A stretch of 64,000 nucleotides of DNA from Terebella lapidaria (GCA_949152475.1 OX424564.1:27650165-27714164); one strand, 5' to 3'; shown: positions 22,331 through 34,939, numbered from the stretch's first letter. A program made the numbers and translations. Notes: generated by a model from the letters alone, not told the origin.

Positions 22331-24929
22331 GCTGGAAAAAGCTGAATAGCTGAAAAAACACAAAACAAAACCAAGTTGATTTAGAACGCAAATGGTATTT
22401 TTGAAAGGCCGTCAAAGGTGTGCAGACCAGCGATTCGAAAACCTATACATATATCTATACTTATTCCAACGGTATATGCAGAGTATTCCATGCAGATTCC
22501 AGTGCATTCATTTGAGAGAACGTTACCATCTTTGATAAGCTTGCCACCAAGGTACGAAAAGAGTCGTTTTTCGACAAAGAGATGGCCATTTTGATCTTGC
22601 AAAGAAAGATGAATCCATATTTGAATGACCACACTATACAAGCGCTATCTTGAAGTATGCTAGGGTTAGCCCAAACAAGTTGTTATTGTCAAGGAATTTT
22701 TGGTATTTTTTAGGAGGAGGGGGCTGGGTTAGAATTGCTCAAGACTTGATCCATACTAGACATATAAATAGTCAGTCCAACCTCACCGATTCAGTTAAAT
22801 TTCAGTGATTTCAATGCTGCGTATTTTCGCTTTGGGATTAACCTTTTCGGTACTGACCCATTCCTCAGCCCCCATATTGAGCCGATTTATGAATGAATTG
22901 ATAGGATTTCTATATCTCTATAAGTTTGATTATTTTTATTTGAAAATATCTTAGAATAATTATGTGTGGAAATAAAGTCACATTATAGTGTGCTATTTCT
23001 ATACTCTCGTTTTCAACCACATGCCACTGGTTAACGTGGAAACAAAAAGTCATTTTACTGACCAAACAAATGGTTGTGTTTCTATTTTCTCTATCATCCA
23101 CTATTTTCGAAACTATAATGAAGTAAACCCAATACGTTTGACTTGAGTACTTGTAGTGTTCTTTATTGTGATGAAGTGATTCTCATGGGTTCTGATAATA
23201 TTTGCAGCATGTCAATATCTTGATCAGCTACGAAGTTATCAAAGATTTAGTGAGAATTGTCTGCAGTCCTACCAATTGTTATCAGTAATTGTGATCTCAC
23301 AAGGTCAATAATTCAATTAACAAAACAGCCAATTAAGCTTCTTAATTTCAATCGGTGGCAATATGTATGTGCTAGTTTAGCGTGCAGGTACATTTTTGGT
23401 CATATATAACGTTATGTACAATCAGTTGATAGATACCGATACATTTATTAGTTGCCGAAGTTATGGTTACGCAACGTATCCATCAGAACAGCAGCAGAGG
23501 CGTGGTATGGTTACGCAGCGTAACCCTGAGTAGTGAAAAGGTTGAGGTAATCCGCTACCCGTTCTTGACACAAAACGTTCTCAGCTCAAACGAAAAAAAA
23601 AATTGCACAAAAAATAGTGCAATTTTTTCTATATATATTCGGATATGGATTTACCTGTATCCACCCGGTACTTAACTATTCGTGTTTATACAGATTAGCA
23701 ATTCATGATACACCAACTCATAATCATAACGCATACTGAAAGCTAATACTTTTAATGACAGACTGGAATAACGTCTCACTAAAACCAGAAGGCTCTGATT
23801 TGAATCTATGACTTCAACTCCAGAGATCGAGTGGAAGTGTTCGAGGTTCACTCGAGCCCTATAACGAGGTTGAGATAATAACACTGTATGATATATTCAC
23901 ATAAGGACACAGTGAGAAATAATTATTGATCACTGTATGACTGCTAGTGCAGAATGAATATGATCCTTCCCATGCATGTCTGAAAAGTTCGATCGTCAAT
24001 AATATAAATAACAACAATAATAATATCTGATGCATTCCATGTTTTTAACCAACAATCTATTACTATCAGCCTTGGTAGTGCAATCCTGCCAACTGCCTTC
24101 TTACACTGCCAATTTATCATCCATAAAATACTGAAACGCATCATCTTGATATATGTATTCCCATTACATATACCCATGTATCACGTATAGTACCGGGTAA
24201 ACCATCAAAACTGAGCACCATATGTTTCACATTTTTGCCTGTTTTAATTGTTCGATTAACAGATATTGGGGCTAAGAATGACTCTTGTACACATTGAAGT
24301 GATTCATTCATTGGGAAAATTATGGTCAACCATTAAACAATAATTCACTTCATAAAGACGACAATGTAAGATTTGTTTGACTTTGCCGTCAAAAGCTTTA
24401 ATCAGTATGTGTCGACCATAAACATGACACTGATTCATAGTCGGTTCACGATGTTTTTTTGGTCATGCATAATTTAGATATATACGTACAAAAGAGATGG
24501 CGATGTCAAGGTATTTTTAATAGATGGAAGTGCTCTACACTGACTGCTATCATAATATAATTCGAGCATTTTATAAAGGTCAACATGAATAATGGGTACG
24601 GTTTGATATCTTTATGATGTATATTGAATCTGTATTGATAGAATTTTGGATTGTTTTATAATCCTAAATGACCTTGATTTTTCTGGGGCGCTCAAAATCA
24701 CATGTTAAACATACAAGTCGTAAAAATTTCATGACTTGAATATCAATTTCGTCAGTGACAATAAGGTGGAGCTGTAAAATATAGGCCTACATTAAGTGAT
24801 AAAATCCCACTATGATGACCATACAAGACATGAGCATTTACCGCATTTGCCAATGCGCAGTTGAAAAGAGACCGCATATCCAAGATTTCTTATTCCTTAT
24901 TCATTGAGCGCAGTGTATGTGGCGAAGCA
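22331..24929. other. Intergenic region between A1 and B
   Basis: I see no supported gene. At 23596-23629 AAAAAATTGCAC and GTGCAATTTTTT form a 12 bp perfect stem. At 23463-23525 the phrase GTTACGCA(A/G)CGTA occurs twice. Minus-strand ORFs near 22381-22641 and 24141-24329 show no recognisable motif, and I leave them out. Confidence 0.4.
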
Positions 24930-27246
24930 ATGACAACCGAAGCTAGTGATGACGTTTCTGAGGCTCCAATGCCATTACCAATGCCATTGAGAGATCATCG
25001 CTATGAAAACCCACCTGTTGAGACTAGCTTTTACATGGAATTAGACGATTCATCCGCCAAGGAGAAAACACCCTATCAAACGATCGCCGCCACGACTACT
25101 GGGAATCAGATTCCGGTGCAAAACGAGGAAGGAAGTGTTGCTAAAGAGATCAAGAAGAAGACGAAGAATATGAGGATATTTGTTGTTCTGGTGGTCTTGG
25201 TGGCTGTACTCTTTTTGGCATTAGTAGGCGTGACTGTCGTACTGGTTCTCAAGTCCGTCAAAAATGAATCCGATGGAGGTGAAGTTTAGTGATTTGTCAA
25301 AATTAGCTCATATTTTCCCTGTTGCTGTTTGGTCGTAACTATTACAGCGTGAAATAACAGGTTGGTATGTGTTATGATTCATTGTATAGTGTTAGTTACA
25401 GAGACTTCAGTTGATCCATCGATTCCAACTCGGACACCTTCACTGGCGACTTCAACTGTCTCTGAATGGATTCCGCCACATCCCTTTGGTTGTGACGCTC
25501 AGTGTGACCCGCTGCTTAGCTGCGACACGGAGGGAGATCCGGCAACCTGTGAGGCCTGTAGGAATGCTGTAGTCTCCATAGGGATACACAACTTGTGTGT
25601 GGCGTCTTGTGCCAGCGTGGGGTCCACAGAATCTGGCATTCAGGATGGCGTCATCTTCTGTCAAGGTTTATTGATTGTCACATGTACAAACACACTCTTA
25701 CAATATTAAATATTCCATCTCTTTTCAAGATACACGAGTAGTTAAACAGTGTTTTGGGAAACTGATCAAAAAGCTGGCTGCCCACTGAAGATGTAACTGC
25801 AATCAAAATCTGGTAAAACAAGACATTTTCGGTGGTTTCTATCTGACGTTTGTTATGGAAACAATATACAACGTGCTGCAAATTACCAAAGCAGTTGTTT
25901 CCATGATTGAATCTACAATCAGAAATAAATCCGTGAACTAAATAATATCATTCATAAACTTAATTGTTTTAGTATCTAAAAATAATACAAAAATCAGTGA
26001 CAGGGTTTGAATTTTTTTTACCAAAACTTTGGTAGAGGTGTGCAATATAATTCGCGAAAACATTCATTTGATTCACCATATTATTTGTTTCATCACCTTC
26101 TGGATGAGAACAAAGGAGGACGGATTGAGATCTTTTTTCCCAACAATCCTCAGAAGAATGAAGCCACTGTACATCATCCCTCGAGCACAATTCGCTCACA
26201 TTTTTCAATTCCAGATATATGTAGTTACACAATAACGTAATCGTGATGATTCATTGGTTCTGTGTCATATCATAATGAACAACTTGTCTATTAACATGAT
26301 ACAATGGGACACAAATCTGTACATATATATACGTATCTCTAAACTATCTTTGCCAGCTATAACCACCAGGAACGTGGCTCTCCTCTCACTGAATACCACG
26401 TGCGAGGCATCGGACGTGATGGATGGAGACTTCCTCTGTGAAAACGTGATGGACGGCACAGAGTCCGAGGGGGCTGTCTCGCACGATGGACCAGGCTCAT
26501 GGATACAGCTGAACTTCGCTGCTGAGTATCTTCTCATTGGGATGGAGATGAGCAATAGTCGTCTATCCCACGCACAATGCTGGTCGTACGATCTTGGTTT
26601 CGACGGCATTCTACAGAAGAGAGTAGGTATTTTGTCTGTAAGAGTAATAAGCGTATTTGGGATATATGTATTTCAGTAATAGATATATTTATTCTGGAAC
26701 GCAATCTCAGTGACTGTCAGAGCGCGTAGCGAGTGCATCGATAATGCGTGCGAATGGATTCATTCTCTTTTTTAAAATGCGTCCGTCCATTGGTTGATTG
26801 CCATCTACATGAAGCTGTCAAACTTACCAATTTATTTTACCAGTTCTTTGAATGATCAAATTGAACAGTACCCCGCACTAGTTATCATGGATGAGTAACG
26901 AGTGGATGAGCACGGGTTGAGAAATGCACTTGTTCATACCATAGACTTGGTGCATATTCTGCACTATAAGGGTTAACGATAATTTTCAACTTACGTGTAT
27001 TAACTGGTACATACAAGAATTTGGATGACAGCTCCAAATCTCACTGAAACGATGAGACTTCGGGTTACAATTATGATTCTGATTTCACAGATCGAGTGGC
27101 AGTGTTCGAACTTCATATTTTACAAGGAGTACTACTTCCAGCCAATCAGAGCGCGGAGCTTGCGTATCAGATGCAACGACGACTGTAATCCGCCTGGCTT
27201 CCAAGCTTTCCGGGAAATCACAGTTCTCTCCCCGAATGAGCTCTAG
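24930..27246 (+). CDS. Gene B: type II membrane protein with Cys-rich stalk and galactose-binding-like domain
   Basis: Four in-phase exons at 24930-25278, 25402-25665, 26357-26622 and 27091-27246 give 1035 nt and 344 residues, with GT-AG junctions throughout. Residues 1-80 are hydrophilic and end in a Lys-rich stop (KEIKKKTKN). Residues 82-107 are a single strongly hydrophobic helix. The basic residues on its N side predict a cytoplasmic N-terminus and an extracellular C-terminus. Exon 2 encodes a Ser/Thr/Pro stretch and a compact region with nine cysteines. Exons 3-4 resemble a fucolectin or F5/8 type C galactose-binding fold: NVAL, then VMDG, GSWIQLNF, MEMSNSR, and a final SLRIRCNDDC. The domain looks short in its middle, so an exon between 26623 and 27090 could be missed. 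Likely a cell-surface lectin-like receptor; ligand unknown. The ATG at 24930 is the first in frame. Confidence 0.75.
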
Positions 27247-28230
27247 AGATACAGTTTTGTTGTTTGCATCATTGGATATCCGTGTTTCGAATTTGAAAGT
27301 AAGGAACCACCTTTGTGCGGTGTCGTCTTCAGACTGCCAAGATATCACAATTATGCTCTCAAGTAATATGCTGCTCCATTGAACTAGAATCTGAAGAGCA
27401 AATCTGTAGGACGAGATTTTAGGTTTCACGTGAAGTCTGGTGAATCTAGAACAATACGAGACACGTCAAACGTTTACAAATGCTATTGACGTCTGATTGA
27501 CTGCATTTCTGTAGTATTCAGATTACTTCTTATATCAAACAGCAGAAAAGGAAAACTGTTGGGGTTTTTTCTCTGAACCAGAGGAAACTATTAATCGAGT
27601 GGTGTTACGACAATGATGAGCTGGAACATTCAGATGACCTGTAATATGTCCTTGTTTAATTGAGTTTATCTGGTGATTGAACTTGCAAGTCACGTTGATT
27701 CTGGACCAGGTTAATCAAATTGATGACAGGCTCAGGATACATCATTAGTACTGAAATGGAATGATGTGATATGATTCATTCTCTACATAGTGTTGAGAGT
27801 GTATATAGAGATATTCATTGTATTGGTAATGATAAATTGTTGATTCAGTTGCTCATAGGGGGTACGTAAGGGTATTTAGCATCATTCATCAAATGGTGTA
27901 TTTGATAAAATATTTGCTCGGTTTGATTGATGCTTCATTTACACCGAAGATTCAATTATTTGACCGATAATTAAATGATTATGTTTAAAGTCCACCACAA
28001 GTTATGTGTGTTCATTCTACGGAACAAGTGAAAGGATGTGGTGTTAATGGCATCCAACCACATATACCTGCCAACCGAGTGAATTATAAGGCCACGTTCG
28101 CTAATAACGAAAAGTATTTGGTCAACAGTCGCATGATTAGTTGAGTAGTATCACTGATGTGGCAAGTATATAATTTTCCAACATATGACAATTTGGGGAC
28201 TGTTATCATTAGTAGTGTAGTATGGTGTAG
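27247..28230. other. Intergenic region 3' of gene B
   Basis: Nothing recognisable. Gene B shows no clear AATAAA in the first few hundred bases. Confidence 0.4.
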
Positions 28231-28234
28231 CGTT

Positions 28235-28311
28235 CCGCCAGGTGGCGCTACGGTGCTCGCCAGGGGGCGCAATGGCGTCATAACGTTTGTCCTAAACACG
28301 CTAGGTGGCGT
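28235..28311 (+). promoter_or_regulatory. Cluster of three CTCF-core-like motifs
   Basis: CCGCCAGGTGGCGC (28235-28248), TCGCCAGGGGGCGC (28257-28270) and ACGCTAGGTGGCGT (28298-28311) match the CTCF core CCASYAGRKGGCRS at 13, 12 and 11 of 14 positions. All are in the same orientation. They form the only GC-rich island in a very AT-rich neighbourhood. The third motif and a GGCGTCATAACGT word run straight into the tandem array that follows, so the cluster could also be a repeat head. Confidence 0.45.
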
Positions 28312-28605
28312 CATAACGTACCTATAAATAATTGGGAAATCATAACGTACCCATAAATGTTCTTAAAATCATAACGTACCCATGAATGTCTGGAATATCA
28401 TAACGTGCCAATAAATGTTTGAATAATCATAACGTACCCGTAAATGTTTAGGGAATCATAACGTACTTATAAATGGAAAATCATAACGTACCCATAAATG
28501 TCTAAAAATCACAACGCACCCATAAATGTCTGGAAAATCATTATGTTCCCATAAATGTTTGGAAAATCATACGTACCCATAAATGTTTGGAAAATCATGT
28601 ATTAA
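28312..28605 (+). repeat. ~29 bp minisatellite (CATAACGTACCCATAAATGT)
   Basis: About ten degenerate units of 26-30 bases with core ATCATAACGTACCCATAAATG are separated by short A/G-rich linkers such as TTTGGAAA. Unit lengths vary and spacers are not unique, so this is not a CRISPR array. 28606-28878 beyond it is plain AT-rich sequence. Confidence 0.8.
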
Positions 28606-28878
28606 TTTTTGCAATATTTTTAAACATTTTTTCAAATAAACTTTCCTTTTTATTCAAATTATAAGCATCATATTAAAATGAATCTATACCATTTTCTCAG
28701 GTTTTTTTTATTTCACAGCACACATCTACTATATATACAATTTCTACACAATGGCCTATACATGCACTACTTTTTTGTATTTTTTTTAAAAATTTTATAT
28801 TTTTTTTGGTTCACTGAACTACGCATGCAAAAAAAAAACTATATACAGTTATCATGGCAGATATGGGGTAGGGTTTCT

Positions 28879-29150
28879 TAATATTCAATGTCCTCATCCA
28901 TGGAATCCTCTTCTTCCGTGTGGATCATGCTTCTTCGCAACAAATGGTTCATCTTTACCATGGTTTTGTACATTTCCATCAGTCCCTTCTTCATTTCCAG
29001 TTTCACCTCAGCCTGCCATGGCTGAGGCTGCCAGGCCTGAAGCTGTGGTTCTGGTTGTGGCCGCGGCGGCAACGCCTGCAGTGGCGGCAATGGCTGTGGC
29101 GGTGGCAACAAATGGAAAATTGGAAACTTATTCGTTAGCAGCTCAAAAAT
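28879..29150 (-). CDS. Possible last exon of an unknown gene
   Basis: A minus-strand frame from a possible acceptor (GACAG at about 29151) to a TAA at 28879-28881 gives about 90 residues. Its layout is biased: a Pro/Gln/Leu-rich stretch (PPPQPLPPLQALPP), then a helical KLEMKKGLMEMYKTMVKM segment, then an acidic end EEEDSMDEDIEY. GC content is clearly above its surroundings. Upstream in frame is a stop at about 29165, so it would need splicing. The tail resembles the coiled-coil C-termini of Myb/SANT-type proteins that accompany Harbinger elements, but that is only an impression. No partner exon was found. Confidence 0.3.
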
Positions 29151-29159
29151 GCTGTCCAA

Positions 29160-29924
29160 ATGTCATTTCCTGGAACGATATTGTCCGAGACTCCTAATAC
29201 AGTGCCAGTGCTGAAGGGGAAAAAACTGTCGGCAGTTTGATGGGCCAAAGTTCTTGCAACCCAAAGAAAAATACATGACAGACTGTTACGGTGGCTGATA
29301 TATGCCATATTTTTATTTGTCAGAATTTATTTATTTATTTTTTCCAGAAAGGACATTCTAAAGATAGTAAAATAATTAAATGCACGTACTTAAAGCTGCT
29401 GCCTTCGAATGTATGCAATATTTTTTTCAAAACCATTTTTTTTGTTGAACACATCGCAATATATGTAAAAGTGTCCGATTACAGTCCATCCGAGTTGTCT
29501 TTTCATCCGTTTTAGTGCCCATTTTGTACCGGTTTTGTGAATAAACAAACGAAGTGTATCCATCAAACCCGAATGTAAACAAATGCCCAAATCGCGCTTA
29601 AAAGCCCACATCGAGTACATTTTCCAGTTCGTATGTGCATATATAGTGTAGTTGTGGGAAAATAATCAGTGATATACCATGATGTGCATGGAATTGACAG
29701 TCTATCTCGCACTCCTATGCTTTGTTTACATCTGCATGTGATGGATACAGTTCCTGTATTTACGCGAGAACCGCCTGTTCAAATGAGCAAAATTTCCCTG
29801 AGGACTGGTTATTTTCATTACATTTGATGTGAGTATGTTTCATTTAGTTAGTTCAGCATGTTTAATATGAAATATAGTTTTCAAAAAATATTGACTGGTT
29901 TCGAAGGCAGCTGCTCTAATGTTA
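29160..29924. other. AT-rich spacer
   Basis: No gene or named repeat is visible. The sequence is dominated by T- and A-rich runs. Confidence 0.4.
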
Positions 29925-30520
29925 AATACGTGTACTTAATATTCAAAACAATACCTAATATTAAATACGCGTATATAACATTAAATACGTGTATTTAATA
30001 TTAAATACGCGTACTTAATGTTATATATGCATACCTAATGCTAAATAAGCGTATTTAATGTTAAAATTAGCAAAAAATGGATGTGGTTATGTTGCTGTGT
30101 ATGTCTCGTGAAACAAGGTATATATATATATATATATAACAAGCGACTCGGCGCTGCAAAAAAGAACAAAATATCTAACTGTCTGGTATTTAATATTGAG
30201 TACGTGTATTTAACATTAAATACACGTATTTAATATTATATACGCGTATTTAATATTATATAGGCGTATTCAATATCAAGTACGTGTATTTAATATGTAT
30301 ACGTCATTATTATCAAGTACGCATATTTAACATCAAGTAAGCGTATTTAACATTAAGTACGCATATTTAATGATAAATACACGTATTTATTATTATATAC
30401 ACGTGTTTGATATTATGTACGTGTATTTAATATTAAGTATGCGTATTCAATATTAAGTACGCATATTTAAACATTAAGTATGCATATTTAATATTAAGTA
30501 CGTGTATTACATCCGTTCGG
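29925..30520. repeat. Palindromic minisatellite (TTAATATTAAATACGCGTAT)
   Basis: Some 25 degenerate ~20 bp units are interrupted once (30070-30190) by a unique stretch containing a TA dinucleotide run at 30118-30138. The consensus AATATTAAATACGCGTATTTAATATT is self-complementary with a central TACGCGTA, so the whole array can extrude cruciforms. Many copies have decayed CpG (TACGTGTA, TACGCATA). Confidence 0.8.
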
Positions 30521-32373
30521 AAAATGTAAATAAATGAAAACTAAAGAATAAGACTGTGGCATATATCAGCCACCGTAGACTGTAGCCAAGTTAATTACTG
30601 AGTGTCACTTAAGGCCATTCCGGTCACCTCCTGTGACCTACACGGGAAATCTGATGATATTTATCCATCTCCTCGGGAAATCAACTTGCTGCCATGTCTC
30701 TGATGTGTCGGCTGTGAAATGGATACCGTCTGCGAGTGTACTGGAATCCTCACCGGCGGCAAAAACACGGACAACGACAAAAATGTGTGTTTTTTTGTAA
30801 CTCATCCAACGTCCGTGGCAATATACATAGATAATTCTCCTGGGTAAGTATGAATTATTCCCAGCGATCGAAACCCAGTCTGTTAACTAGTCTCTTCAGC
30901 TAACCAATCTCAACCAGCCCAATGTCAAGACAAAAATCGGGAAATTTGAGTGAACTTTATGAATCGCCTTAAGGAAGTGAAATCGGCAGGGGCTTTGGGT
31001 ATAACGCGAAAAATTCATACCAGCCAGATTGAAATTGAATGGAACATATAATAAAAGTCACAGAACTGGTTGCCTGTTCAAACATGACATCAATGCTAGT
31101 GTGTTTTATATGAAACTGAAATATATATATATATATTTCAAGCATACCCAATGCATGAAAAAACACACCAGGTTGGACACCAGCACAGTGTATCTTCTGA
31201 CATAAAAATATCATATATTCACGTATGTTGAAATATGTGAATATATCTACTTCATATGTTGAAATATGAAGTAGATATCCCCAACCAACACATCAATGTT
31301 ACACCATAAACTCAGTAGTCCTTGTATACACATATTGTAGTTGGGTAGATGTGTGCTAGTTCCATCTTGTGTACTGTAGAAACACCTGTATTTCACACAC
31401 GGTCTGCCCCTGATTACGCCCAAATATCTGGCTGTGTTGGTGGTAATAGTTTGACACTTACATTCCGGCAACAAGCTTGGAAGGCAGCAGAAGAGAATAT
31501 TCGAATAGTACACAAAACAACTTAGTATTCTACGTTTTTAATGATATCATCAAAATTCCATGTTTTTTGGTGGAAATAGTAACAGACGTTCGATTGGAAA
31601 ACTGAACCTGATACCATTGTTGACACTTGCCACGTCTTTTTCATGCCACGCCTTCGAAATAGCTGGAATTGCAGGCAGTGTACTCAACCCGTTACATAAT
31701 CGGTACAGCGGCCATAAAAACACCAACCGAGTCTGGGTCATCCATATGACCGGAAAATAAGGTTTACCTAATGGACGTCTACCAGAGTGTGTTAGATCTA
31801 ATTCTCGGATGGACACTCGGTTATAGAAGAAAGAGCGCACTCATCTGGGAGAATCGATTCTCTATCTCCATCCACGTTACACAGTGAAAACGCTCATCTT
31901 TGGCAAATAGATCTTAAATAATGTCATTGAATATGTAGATCTGCATCATGTGCCAATATTCCAAACTCACTCCTGGTAAAATATTACATTCGCATATTTG
32001 GGAATACCACAGGAATCATAACGGATATTTTCATATAATCATCATGGAGCCAGGATCACCAGGTTCAATGGTTTAATCAATTTGTGAATGGGGTAAGAAT
32101 ATACCAAGGGCCGTTTGTGACCATATTAACCATGAAATATTGATACGAAAAGAAAGAGAATGAATACAGTGAGAATTTCTTATCTATCTCTATCTATCTC
32201 TTATCTATATCTGTCTATTATTCAACAGAATATTGATTCTATTATTTAACAGAATATTGATTCATTGCAAAGTATTTTTTTTCGCCTGAAGAGGAAGGCA
32301 AGGTTTCTAGAATCGATTTTCCTGAGGCTGTTTTTTTGTATTTCAGGTTACTACACAAATCATTCCCTTCGTT
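30521..32373. other. Intergenic region
   Basis: No gene. A perfect 15 bp stem (ATATCTACTTCATAT, loop GTTGAA) lies at 31237-31272. A partial copy of the dispersed GTCTGCCCCTGATTACGCC repeat is at 31402. A TATC microsatellite is at 32176-32212. Confidence 0.4.
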
Positions 32374-32559
32374 CTACTTGCGCAACGCTTGTATAATGCA
32401 GGACTGGACGAGCAGCTTGTCATGAAACGCACGGGCCATGCATAGAATAGAATAGAATGTATTTAAAAAAAACAAAAAAAAACCATGTATTGTCGGCAGA
32501 AATGAAGCAATAAAATGTACATGGTTCGGCCAAGTCACTGAATCAGTTTGATTGTAGAC

Positions 32560-33110
32560 CTCGTTGACTTCGTTTACTACGTTGATGTGTTCGTTCCATT
32601 TTAATTGTTTGTCTATGTGCAATCCGAGAAATTTAGTACAGTTTACTTCCTCTATGTTTGTATCTGCAAGCTTCAAACCGTGTTCATCAGAGAAGGATTT
32701 AGTTGAAAATAACATATAGTTTGTTGGCTCTGAACCAGTCTGAGAGATGATCCAGGTTAGTTTTCATCACATTAAAGAGGGTTTCTATGTCGTCATGAGA
32801 GTGATAAATCGTTGTGTCATCTGCAAATAAGATAGTATGTGTATTTTGAATATTGTCAGGGAGGTCATTCGTTTAAATAATGCATAACAAAGGTCCCAGT
32901 ACTGATCCCTGTGGGACTCCACACTCAACATTTTGCACGGTAGAATTGGTATTTTGAAATGAGACATATTGTTTTCTGTCCTAATGCTGTCCGGCAGTAC
33001 AAGAGAACGAGTGGGGACCAAATCAAAACTGTCAGCGACATTCTGCACAGCGCCGTGACGTCATTCTCAGTCTCCCGTAAACACGCCGTAACAGTCCGGT
33101 TCTTCAAATA
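32560..33110 (-). pseudogene. Non-LTR retrotransposon reverse transcriptase fragment
   Basis: The minus strand encodes consecutive pieces of a LINE reverse transcriptase. These are YLKNR (about 33108-33094), then after an apparent ~120-base insertion RKQYVSFQNTNS, VECGVPQGSVLGPLL, an in-frame stop, ILFADD (catalytic Asp pair), LDHLSDWFRANKL, and after a frame change TKFLGLHIDKQLKWNEHI. This order is typical of the Jockey/CR1/I-type group. The stops, frame changes and insertion show it is dead, and only the palm-to-thumb part remains. Positions 32374-32560 lose similarity. Confidence 0.75.
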
Positions 33111-34352
33111 ACACCAAAATTAAATGATACTATCAATGCTGCAGGCGGGAATGTGACATTCCAAATGTTAAGTTGTGATGAAAATATGTTGAAATCAGAG
33201 CGGGCGGCAATTTTACTTGCAAAATGTGAATGGACAAATAGTGAAAGACGTGGAATCAATACCCAGTATTAAGTATTCCGAGCAAACAAAACAGGGTCCG
33301 TTATCCAATCTCATAGTCCGGGAAGTGAGAGAAAACAAAAATACGAAGTGAGAGAAAACAAAAATGACTGGGAAACTCATGAACCTCCAAAAATGGCCAT
33401 TAGCAGGTGAAATCAGGTGTGCCACGATTAAATTGTGTTCATTATAATAATTGTATTGTGTGTTTTTTCGCAGAAAGTAATTCCGTCAAAACAGGCCGTA
33501 GTTTAATCAACAATCAGGTGGGTTAAACTATGGTGTCTGACAATATCAATATATTTCAAACGATAGAAAGTGTAGAAATTGGTTCGAAGTTCACACTACC
33601 TTTGACATTGTTACATTGCAGAGTGATTTTGCGCCTCTCGAATTCAAGGTTGTCAGCGCCTGACCCAATCAGCTCTACTTAACACATGGAATGCAAAAGT
33701 GTGAACTGACCAACCCCGTTTAGGTTAATCTGGAAAGCTGTATTCGTTATGTGTCAAGGACTTCTAGGAACACAGAATAGTACTTTTCTGGTGGGTGTTT
33801 GCAGTGCTAGGGACAAATGACGAATACATGATTATTACAGGCATGATCCGTGGAAAATTTACCATAATCAGCGCAGACAGGTTGGAATGAGTTTACACAA
33901 TTATCACATACTGGACCCATCATACTTGAAGACGATTTGCCTCACATTGCTTCACAAGCCCTTCCAAAACAAACCAAGATTCCATTTTTTCACACTTGTT
34001 CTAAATTTTTCTCAGTATCTATTTTTCTGGGCCCAAGTAGGCGTGTTGTGCGCAATTTGGTAATACATTTATCTACACAAATATTGGATAGTTTGATGAA
34101 CTTGACCCGAGATAATACTGAGTGGTAAATCCCGAGGTCACATAGTTTCATAATCTGAATACAATTCCAATATCGATCAACATTAAATACATTGTTCTTT
34201 CTAGAGAAATATGTCATATTTTCCGTAAAAACGAGTGATCGTAAATATGTCAAATGAATGAACATTCCCATCAGTACCTCTAGTTCATTTAATATTTTTA
34301 CCCGTATGAACATATGTCTAATATACGGAGCCCCTAATCATGCTAATAGGAC
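33111..34352. other. Intergenic region
   Basis: I see nothing that I can support here apart from a short duplicated phrase (GAAGTGAGAGAAAACAAAAAT) at 33324-33366. Confidence 0.4.
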
Positions 34353-34369
34353 ATGTTGAGAAAAAAAAA

Positions 34370-34640
34370 ACCCTTTACTCAATTCAACAAATCGTTCGCT
34401 CAATATAGCAAACAGTTCACTCAATATAATAAACTGTGCGCTCAAAATATCATATCGTTTGTGCAATATAACAAATCGTTCGCTCAATATATTAAATCAT
34501 CTGCTCAATATAATATATCGTTCGCTCAATATAATAAACCTTTCAATCAGTATATTATATCGTTAGTTCAATAACCCATTCGCTCAATACATTATATCAT
34601 TTGCTCAATATAATAAACCGTTCGCTCAATATATGATATC
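34370..34640 (+). repeat. 21 bp minisatellite (TTCGCTCAATATAATAAAC)
   Basis: Around a dozen units of mostly 21 bases have the core TCGTTCGCTCAATATAA(T/C)AAA. Because the period is a multiple of three, a 73-codon open frame with repeated QYNKSFA arises automatically. Confidence 0.8.
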
Positions 34641-34797
34641 GTTCAAGCGATCAAATCAATTCCCAAAATATGTGCTTGAGCAGGTAAGAACTATGGAGGC
34701 GCTCTCTAATGACCAACATTGAACACTGGATCGATTACATTCTGTAATTAGAAAACATTGGGAAATTCTCTTGATGGTTACGAAATTATGATATGAG

Positions 34798-34939
34798 TTA
34801 TGATGGGCCTCAGACCCCAATACGGCATGATATCTGCCTGAAGTTTACCATATACCACGAGGTCGCAGGCCGAGTGGGATATTCTAACTGAAGGCAGATA
34901 TCATGCCAGATTGTGGTCTGAAGTCCATGATAACGATTT
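34798..34939. repeat. Inverted repeat, MITE-like
   Basis: The left arm (34798-34841, with CGGCATGATATCTGCCT) and right arm (34893-34939, with AGGCAGATATCATGCC) are inverse complements over about 44 bases with several mismatches. They surround a 50-base centre. The whole can fold into one hairpin. Confidence 0.65.

Noticed and set aside
24861..24929. Longer N-terminus for gene B from a TTG codon
   Set aside because: Non-ATG start not expected in an animal gene; the first in-frame ATG is 24930.
28312..28605. CRISPR-like array appearance
   Set aside because: Repeat units vary in length and sequence, linkers are not unique spacers, and the DNA is animal.
34353..34574. 73-codon ORF with repeated QYNKSFA peptide
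   Set aside because: It follows automatically from the 21-base minisatellite period; no flanking exon or promoter.
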